From contig DASQSZ010000427.1 in NCBI GenBank assembly GCA_035642125.1, positions 1 through 21,070 on the forward strand: 21,070 bases of DNA. Reading direction: 5' to 3'. This DNA comes from CALAED01 sp937891035 (lineage in GTDB: Bacteria > Actinomycetota > Actinomycetes > Streptosporangiales > Streptosporangiaceae). The number at the start of each line of letters is the position of its first letter. Within the stretch, counting starts at the first letter, position 1. The notes below the pieces were generated by a model, which had not been told where the DNA came from, made no database searches, and saw only the letters and a list, made by a program, of their open reading frames with translations. Below are positions 17,412-21,070 of the stretch, in pieces. Made by a program: the position numbers and the translations under genes.

Positions 17412-18065
17412 GTGTTCGGTTTTGGGAAGTCACAGATGGTCGCTCCGGACAAGGCGCTGCCCGGCCGGGAGGTGCCGCTGCCCATCCCGCCCCGCCACGA
17501 GGTGCTCGGCGGCCCGCTCGCGCCGCCCTATCCCGATGGCTCGGCCGTCGCCGAGTTCGCCCTCGGCTGCTTTTGGGGCGCCGAGCGCGCGTTTTGGCAG
17601 TCCCCAGGGGTGCTGTCGACCGCCGTCGGCTACGCGGGCGGCTACACGCCCAACCCGACCTACGAAGAGGTCTGCTCCGGCCTGACCGGCCACACCGAGA
17701 CGGTCCGCGTCGTCTACGACCCCGCCCAGGTCTCCTACGATCAGTTGCTGCGCGTCTTCTGGGAGGCACACGACCCGACCCAGGGCATGCGCCAGGGCAA
17801 CGACGTCGGCACCCAGTACCGTTCGGCCGTCTTCTACCGCACTGACGACGAGCGCGCCGCCGCCCTCGCCTCCCGCGAGACCTACCAAAAGGTCCTCACC
17901 GAAAGCGGCTACGGCGAGATCACCACCGAGATCATCCCCGCCCGCGACTTCTTTTTCGCCGAGGACTACCACCAGCAATACCTGCACAAGGTCCCGGACG
18001 GCTACTGCGGCCTCGGCGGCACCGGCCTGGCTTGTCCCGTCGGCGTCGCGCCCGCCGACGGCTGA
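17412..18065 (+). CDS. msrA: Peptide-methionine (S)-S-oxide reductase
   Basis: MsrA (217 aa) repairs oxidised methionine (S-epimer) with thioredoxin as usual reductant. The catalytic motif GCFWG gives C53. Downstream are VGYAGGYTPNPTYEEVCSGLTGHTE, FWEAHDPTQG, the GNDVGTQYRS signature, and AEDYHQQYL near the C-terminus. C199 (YCGLGGTG) and C208 (LACPVG) are candidate recycling cysteines. The 45 N-terminal residues before the catalytic motif (ALPGREVPLPIPPRHEVLG) are the extension seen in longer MsrA proteins. GTG 17412 is used because that extension is family-like; its ribosome site is weak, and ATG 17436 has GGGAAG upstream as an alternative. A diverged copy of its C-terminus lies 630 nt downstream. 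Confidence 0.96.
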   Translation: MFGFGKSQMVAPDKALPGREVPLPIPPRHEVLGGPLAPPYPDGSAVAEFALGCFWGAERAFWQSPGVLSTAVGYAGGYTPNPTYEEVCSGLTGHTETVRVVYDPAQVSYDQLLRVFWEAHDPTQGMRQGNDVGTQYRSAVFYRTDDERAAALASRETYQKVLTESGYGEITTEIIPARDFFFAEDYHQQYLHKVPDGYCGLGGTGLACPVGVAPADG

Positions 18066-18118
18066 GCGGTTGATGGCGCCCAGCTACGGCTGCGAAGTCA
18101 GGCGCGTAGGGTGCGCTG

Positions 18119-18124
18119 TAGATT
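18119..18124 (+). promoter_or_regulatory. Possible -10 element for the 18131 gene
   Basis: TAGATT fits TANNNT and lies six nt before ATG 18131, so transcription would start at or next to the start codon (a leaderless mRNA, which is common in actinobacteria). There is no visible Shine-Dalgarno before this ATG, which fits. No good -35 hexamer is seen. Confidence 0.25.
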
Positions 18125-18130
18125 GAGCCT

Positions 18131-18430
18131 ATGACTGCGGAGTTCTTGGAGCCTGTCGGGCCGCGAGACCCGGGGGACGACCCGGCTGCGATCTTCGAGC
18201 TGCTTCCCGCGTCACATCGGGACCAGTTTCGGGCGGAGTACGACGAAGCCCTCGACGCCGCTCACGATCTCGCCCGCTTCAAGCAGGTGCGGAGTCTGTT
18301 GAGACGGTGGCGCCTGCGAGCGGTGGCCTATGCCCGGCCGGGATATGAGGAGGCGGTCCAGGACGCCCTCCAGGGACGTGCGGATGCCTTTGTCCGATAC
18401 ACCCCGCCGGAGTGGGACGGCCGGGTGTGA
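18131..18430 (+). CDS. DUF6247-like small protein, possible antitoxin of a two-gene cassette
   Basis: This is a 99-aa acidic, helical protein. The core AIFELLPASHRDQFRAEYDE, then ALDAAHDLARFKQVRSLLRRWRLRAVAYARPGYEEAV, resembles actinobacterial DUF6247 proteins as I remember them: an LLP...R..F..EY..AL...A opening and an LL.RWRLRAVAY.. centre. No catalytic motif or classic DNA-binding motif is evident. It overlaps the next gene as GTGA (stop 18428-18430, next start 18427). Small size, order and overlap are typical of antitoxin-toxin operons, with this as the antitoxin by position. Function is inferred from context only. Confidence 0.7.
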   Translation: MTAEFLEPVGPRDPGDDPAAIFELLPASHRDQFRAEYDEALDAAHDLARFKQVRSLLRRWRLRAVAYARPGYEEAVQDALQGRADAFVRYTPPEWDGRV

Positions 18431-18684
18431 CCTACAAGTTCGACGGATTTCATGGGCGTGCCCTCTACGAGCTGAACGGTCTACCCGAGGAAGTACGGAA
18501 CGGTCCCCTGTTGGACCGTCTCCTGGAGCTGCTCGAAAACCCTTGGGATGCGGTTCCAGAACGTCCCGGCCAGTCGCTGGTGCGGCACGCGTTCTTCGGC
18601 GCGGACGACCTAGGTATGTTGACCTTCATCGTCAACGAGCAGACGGAGACACTGCGGTTTATCGATATCCTCTGGGCAGGTTGA
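18427..18684 (+). CDS. Small RelE/ParE-like protein, possible toxin
   Basis: This is an 85-aa protein with the layout of RelE/ParE-type toxins: a beta/alpha start (YKFDGFHGRALYELNGLPEE), a helix (LLDRLLELLENPWDAV), and then short strands ending LGMLTFIVNEQTETLRFIDILWAG. The last segment (TF.V......R..DI.W.G) is the strand pattern of that fold. Residues typical for RNA cleavage cannot be assigned safely. GTG 18427, overlapping the upstream stop, is chosen; GTG 18412 would add five residues. The pair with 18131 is translationally coupled. A general small hypothetical protein is the alternative. Confidence 0.65.
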   Translation: MTYKFDGFHGRALYELNGLPEEVRNGPLLDRLLELLENPWDAVPERPGQSLVRHAFFGADDLGMLTFIVNEQTETLRFIDILWAG

Positions 18685-18686
18685 GG

Positions 18687-18809
18687 ACTAGGTTCATGGA
18701 TTGCTTTCACCAGCAGTACCTCTCGGACAATAAAAACCCCAACGGTCACTCCGGCCTCGGCGGCACCGGGGCGTCCTGCGCCATCGGCGTAGCCCCTGCC
18801 AATACCTGA
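18687..18809 (+). pseudogene. Diverged 3'-end fragment of a second msrA
   Basis: Within the frame ending TGA 18807-18809, the 37 residues after ATG 18696 read MDCFHQQYLSDNKNPNGHSG and then LGGTGASCAIGVAPANT. This matches the MsrA C-terminus, HQQYL...NPNGYCGLGGTG.SCPIGVA; the intact gene upstream has HQQYLHKVPDGYCGLGGTGLACPVGVAPADG. The fragment lacks everything before HQQYL, including the GCFWG active site, and has HS in place of the YC recycling cysteine. At DNA level an 18-nt block (CGGCCTCGGCGGCACCGG) is identical to the msrA end, but the rest has diverged. It begins immediately after the toxin-like gene. It is most likely a remnant; expression as a 37-aa peptide cannot be excluded. Confidence 0.75.
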
Positions 18810-18825
18810 GCAGCCGGTAAACATC

Positions 18826-19344
18826 GTGGCCGGACGGACGCTCTACGTAGTGGTGTGCGGTGCTCCGGCTGCCGCGGATGTCGATTCGTTCGTGCGGCTG
18901 GCCCGGGACGCTGGCTGGCTGGTGCGAGTGATCGCGACTCCGATGGGTTCGCGGTTCCTCGACGATGATCGGCTGGCTGACCTGACCGGCGCTTCAGTCC
19001 GTACGGACTTCCGGATGCCGGATGAGACCTCCGACGGGCTGCCTCCGGCCGACGCGGTCGTGGTGGCCCCGGCGACCTTCAACACGATCAACAAATGGGC
19101 GCTGGGCATCACGGACAACGTCGCGATCGGAATGCTGTGTGAGCTGGTGGGCTTCGGCTTGCCGACGCTGGCCGTTCCGCAGCTCAAAGCCGAACTGGCG
19201 AGCCACGTGGCCTTCGGGCCGAGCATCGACGCTCTTCGCTCAATGGGCGTGCGAGTGATGTTCGATCCGGCTGCACCGCAGACTGCCCGCATGCCACGCT
19301 GGGAAGACATCCTGAAGGAGCTGAGCAGCCTCCTTGGCGGTTGA
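18826..19344 (+). CDS. Flavoprotein of the PPC-decarboxylase/EpiD (HFCD) fold
   Basis: The protein (172 aa) has a Rossmann-like start (TLYVVVCGAPAA), VRVIATPMGSRFL, and the FMN-binding/oligomerisation stretch VVVAPATFNTINKWALGITDN (PATFNT at 82-87). This marks the flavoprotein family PF02441, which includes CoaC/Dfp, EpiD and UbiX. The active-site His expected before the PxSANT-type motif in the decarboxylases is absent; the only His is H127. It is therefore probably not a phosphopantothenoylcysteine decarboxylase, and CoaC in bacteria is usually fused to CoaB. GTG 18826 is used. It precedes the XRE gene by 21 nt and likely forms an operon with it. The reaction is unknown; a redox or sensor role is possible. 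Confidence 0.85.
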   Translation: MAGRTLYVVVCGAPAAADVDSFVRLARDAGWLVRVIATPMGSRFLDDDRLADLTGASVRTDFRMPDETSDGLPPADAVVVAPATFNTINKWALGITDNVAIGMLCELVGFGLPTLAVPQLKAELASHVAFGPSIDALRSMGVRVMFDPAAPQTARMPRWEDILKELSSLLGG

Positions 19345-19365
19345 CCCTGCGGAGAGGACGGATCC

Positions 19366-20577
19366 GTGGACGCTCGCGCGGAGATTGGCCAGCGGATCGC
19401 CCGCCAGCGTCGACGCCGTGGCCTTTCTCAAGTGGTGGTAGCCGGTCTCGTCGGTCGATCGGAAAGCTGGCTGAGTCAGGTCGAACGCGGGCACCGGTCG
19501 ATCGACAGCCATTCGGTGTTAGTCCGTCTGGCCGAGGTGCTCAACGTGGACATCAGTCAGCTCACGAGCGGAGATTCGGGCGCGGTCATGGCGAAGTACG
19601 AGGGGACTGCGGCCATCCGAGCGGCGATGCTCCAATACGAGTCGCTCCCGGACATGATCAAGTCACACAGCGGCCAGCAGCCGCGTCTAACCTGGCTCGG
19701 CCATCAACTGCGGCGGGCGAATGGGCTGTATCAGGCCGCGCGGTACGACGAAGCAGGTCGGCTGCTGCCTGACTTGATCACTGCCGTTGAGCGGGCCAGC
19801 CTGACCAAGGCCGGCCGTGAGCGGCGATCGGCTCTGACGTTGACCGCGCTCGTCTATCAGTCGGCGGCGATGACCTTGAGTCGCGTCGGTGAAGCCGATC
19901 TGGCTTGGACAGCTGCCGATCGGTCTCTGTCGGCGGCGCGCATGGGTGACCGTCCGCTCCTCGCCGCGGTGAGTGCTTACCGGCTCGGATACGTACTGAT
20001 ACGCCAGAAACGAGCGCAGGAAGCGGAAGACCTCGCCGTCAGCGCCCATGACGCGCTGGCTGCCTCGACACGGCGGCCATCGCCGCTGGTTCTTTCCGTG
20101 CGTGGCGGCCTCTGTCTCGTCGCCGTGATGGCGGCGGCTACTCGCTTTGACCGCGTGGCCACCGATCGGCACCTCTCGTCAGCTCGCGAGCTCGCGGAGC
20201 TTGTCGGCATCGACCGTAACGACTTCTGGTCCGCGTTCGGGCCGACCAACGTCGTGATCCACGAAATCTCGGCGGCGCTCTCGTTTGGAGACGCAAAGCT
20301 CGCGCTCAAGCGCGCAGAGAACATCGATGCCGAGCAACTTGGCCCTGGCCTCCTCGGCCGGCGCGCTCAGGTCTCCCTCGACATCGCGCGGGCCTACGCG
20401 ATCCAACGGAAGGACGCAGCGGCCGTGAACACGCTCCTCCGTGCGGAACAGCTCTCACCAGAGCTGGTCCGGTACGACCAACGGACCAACGACCTCCTCA
20501 CGGAACTGGTCCGCCGCGAGCATCGCGTCAGCACTCCTGATCTGCGCGGCTTGGCCCATCGCGCCGGAGTCATCTGA
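19366..20577 (+). CDS. XRE-family transcriptional regulator with long helical C-terminal domain
   Basis: The protein (403 aa) has an N-terminal XRE helix-turn-helix (about residues 7-65: IGQRIARQRRRRGLSQVVVAGLVG, then SESWLSQVERGHRSI). The remaining roughly 330 residues are Ala/Leu-rich helices with a TPR-like rhythm (ALTLTALVYQSAAMTLSRVG, EADLAWTAADRSLSAARMGD, RLGYVLIRQKRAQEAEDLA). This combination resembles actinobacterial regulators whose helical repeats bind a peptide or small ligand. GTG 19366 follows GGAGAGGACGG. It is 21 nt after the flavoprotein gene and probably co-transcribed. It could regulate its own operon; no operator was identified with certainty. Confidence 0.88.
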   Translation: MDARAEIGQRIARQRRRRGLSQVVVAGLVGRSESWLSQVERGHRSIDSHSVLVRLAEVLNVDISQLTSGDSGAVMAKYEGTAAIRAAMLQYESLPDMIKSHSGQQPRLTWLGHQLRRANGLYQAARYDEAGRLLPDLITAVERASLTKAGRERRSALTLTALVYQSAAMTLSRVGEADLAWTAADRSLSAARMGDRPLLAAVSAYRLGYVLIRQKRAQEAEDLAVSAHDALAASTRRPSPLVLSVRGGLCLVAVMAAATRFDRVATDRHLSSARELAELVGIDRNDFWSAFGPTNVVIHEISAALSFGDAKLALKRAENIDAEQLGPGLLGRRAQVSLDIARAYAIQRKDAAAVNTLLRAEQLSPELVRYDQRTNDLLTELVRREHRVSTPDLRGLAHRAGVI

Positions 20578-20622
20578 CCCGCACCGGAGTACGGATTCTT
20601 TCCCTTCACCCAGATGCGGGTC
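20576..20622 (+). repeat. Inverted repeat downstream of the XRE gene
   Basis: GACCCGCA (20576-20583) and TGCGGGTC (20615-20622) are perfect inverted copies separated by 31 nt, and the first overlaps the XRE stop codon. There is no U-run after the second arm and the loop is long, so it is a poor intrinsic terminator. An operator or chance pairing in GC-rich DNA are alternatives. Confidence 0.3.
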
Positions 20623-20674
20623 GCTCTCGCCGCCGCACCCTAACGTCACTCCCTACACCCGGAGGGATACGACG

Positions 20675-21070
20675 GTGGGGAGCCGATGCAGGTGCGACAA
20701 GAGGCCCGCGATGGAATGTGAGATCCGGCTGGAGCCGAGTATGCGGGCGCCGCGGGAGGCTCGCCGGTTCGTCTCTCACCATCTATGCGACTTTGGCTAT
20801 CTCAAGCTTGTGGATAATGCCGGAATCATCGTCGCGGAACTCGTGACCAACGCTCATAAAGAGACTCCGGCCACACCCATCTGGGTGGACCTGCGCCTAG
20901 CCGGCGGGTATCCGTTGTTAGAGGTGTGGGATTGTTCACGGAATCCACCGGTGTTCAAAGATCCAGAATTTCTGGCCACCGAGGGCCGTGGGCTGCATAT
21001 CGTCGATGCGTTGTCGATCCGGCTCGGCTGGGACATCTTCCCATGCGGAAAGGTCGTCTGGGTGTTGCTC
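20675..21070 (+). CDS. ATP-binding protein of the anti-sigma-factor type (HATPase_c), 3' end outside window
   Basis: The frame is open to the last base. From ATG 20711 it reads MECEIRLEPSMRAPREARRF, then VSHHL. It continues with the N-box VAELVTNAH, a WVDLRL strand, EVWDCSRNPP (the ATP-contact Asp region) and the GRGLHIVD glycine box. This is the RsbW/SpoIIAB-like GHKL ATPase layout of small actinobacterial proteins that often act as anti-sigma or regulatory kinases. GTG 20675 has an excellent GGAGGG eight nt upstream and would add 12 residues (GSRCRCDKRPA) with two extra Cys. ATG 20711 has AGAGG and gives the usual N-terminus. It lies about 100 nt after the XRE gene on the same strand. Partner sigma factor or anti-anti-sigma factor is not visible. 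Confidence 0.85.
   Translation, partial: MGSRCRCDKRPAMECEIRLEPSMRAPREARRFVSHHLCDFGYLKLVDNAGIIVAELVTNAHKETPATPIWVDLRLAGGYPLLEVWDCSRNPPVFKDPEFLATEGRGLHIVDALSIRLGWDIFPCGKVVWVLL

Noticed and set aside
17245..17769. 174-codon minus-strand frame across the methyltransferase remnant and the msrA start
   Set aside because: Arg/Pro-rich translation and overlap with the clear msrA; no support.
18412..18429. Earlier GTG start (18412) for the toxin-like gene
   Set aside because: The GTGA overlap at 18427 is the usual coupled arrangement, and the extra five residues do not fit the fold start.
20576..20622. Inverted repeat as an intrinsic terminator of the XRE operon
   Set aside because: Eight-bp arms with a 31-nt loop and no T-run; kept only as a low-confidence repeat.

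Overview
The window is high-GC DNA with GTG and ATG starts and almost every gene on the + strand. Gene content and protein character point to an actinobacterium. The style of the accessory genes (a DUF6247-like protein, an XRE regulator with a long helical C-terminus, a stand-alone HATPase protein) suggests a Streptosporangiales- or Streptomyces-like relative; this placement is an inference.

Region 1 (1-15265) is most of a nuo operon for a 14-subunit, proton-pumping NADH:quinone oxidoreductase (complex I): the 3' end of nuoB, then nuoC, D, E, F, G, H, I, J, K, L, M and N in canonical order. All cluster-binding cysteines I looked for in NuoE, F, G and I are present, as are the key Glu and Lys residues of the antiporter-like subunits L, M and N, so the complex looks functional. 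Genes are tightly coupled: C-D and G-H share ATGA/GTGA, D-E and I-J share TGATG, and H-I overlap by 14 nt. Five junctions (B/C, E/F, J/K, L/M, M/N) instead hold a 50-100 nt spacer that is itself a micro-ORF. Each starts on the upstream stop codon and ends on or just inside the downstream start. Four of the five are related in sequence. The K/L junction carries a different short iterated repeat.

Region 2 (15277-17189): a long-chain polyprenyl diphosphate synthase follows nuoN by 11 nt, probably supplying the menaquinone side chain, the electron acceptor of complex I. It converges on, and overlaps by 25 bp, a minus-strand rarD/EamA-type transporter.

Region 3 (17190-18825) looks like a site of rearrangement. 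It holds a start stub and C-terminal stub that look like an internally deleted methyltransferase gene, an intact msrA, a two-gene toxin-antitoxin-like cassette, and then a diverged second copy of only the msrA C-terminus.

Region 4 (18826-21070) has a lower-GC feel and is accessory. It holds a small flavoprotein of the PPC-decarboxylase/EpiD fold that lacks the usual catalytic His, an XRE regulator with a long helical sensor-like domain, and an anti-sigma-type HATPase protein cut off by the window end.

No rRNA, tRNA, CRISPR array, transposase or integrase was seen. The least explained structures are the family of coupled linker micro-ORFs inside the nuo operon and the TA-like cassette bracketed by two msrA 3' ends.
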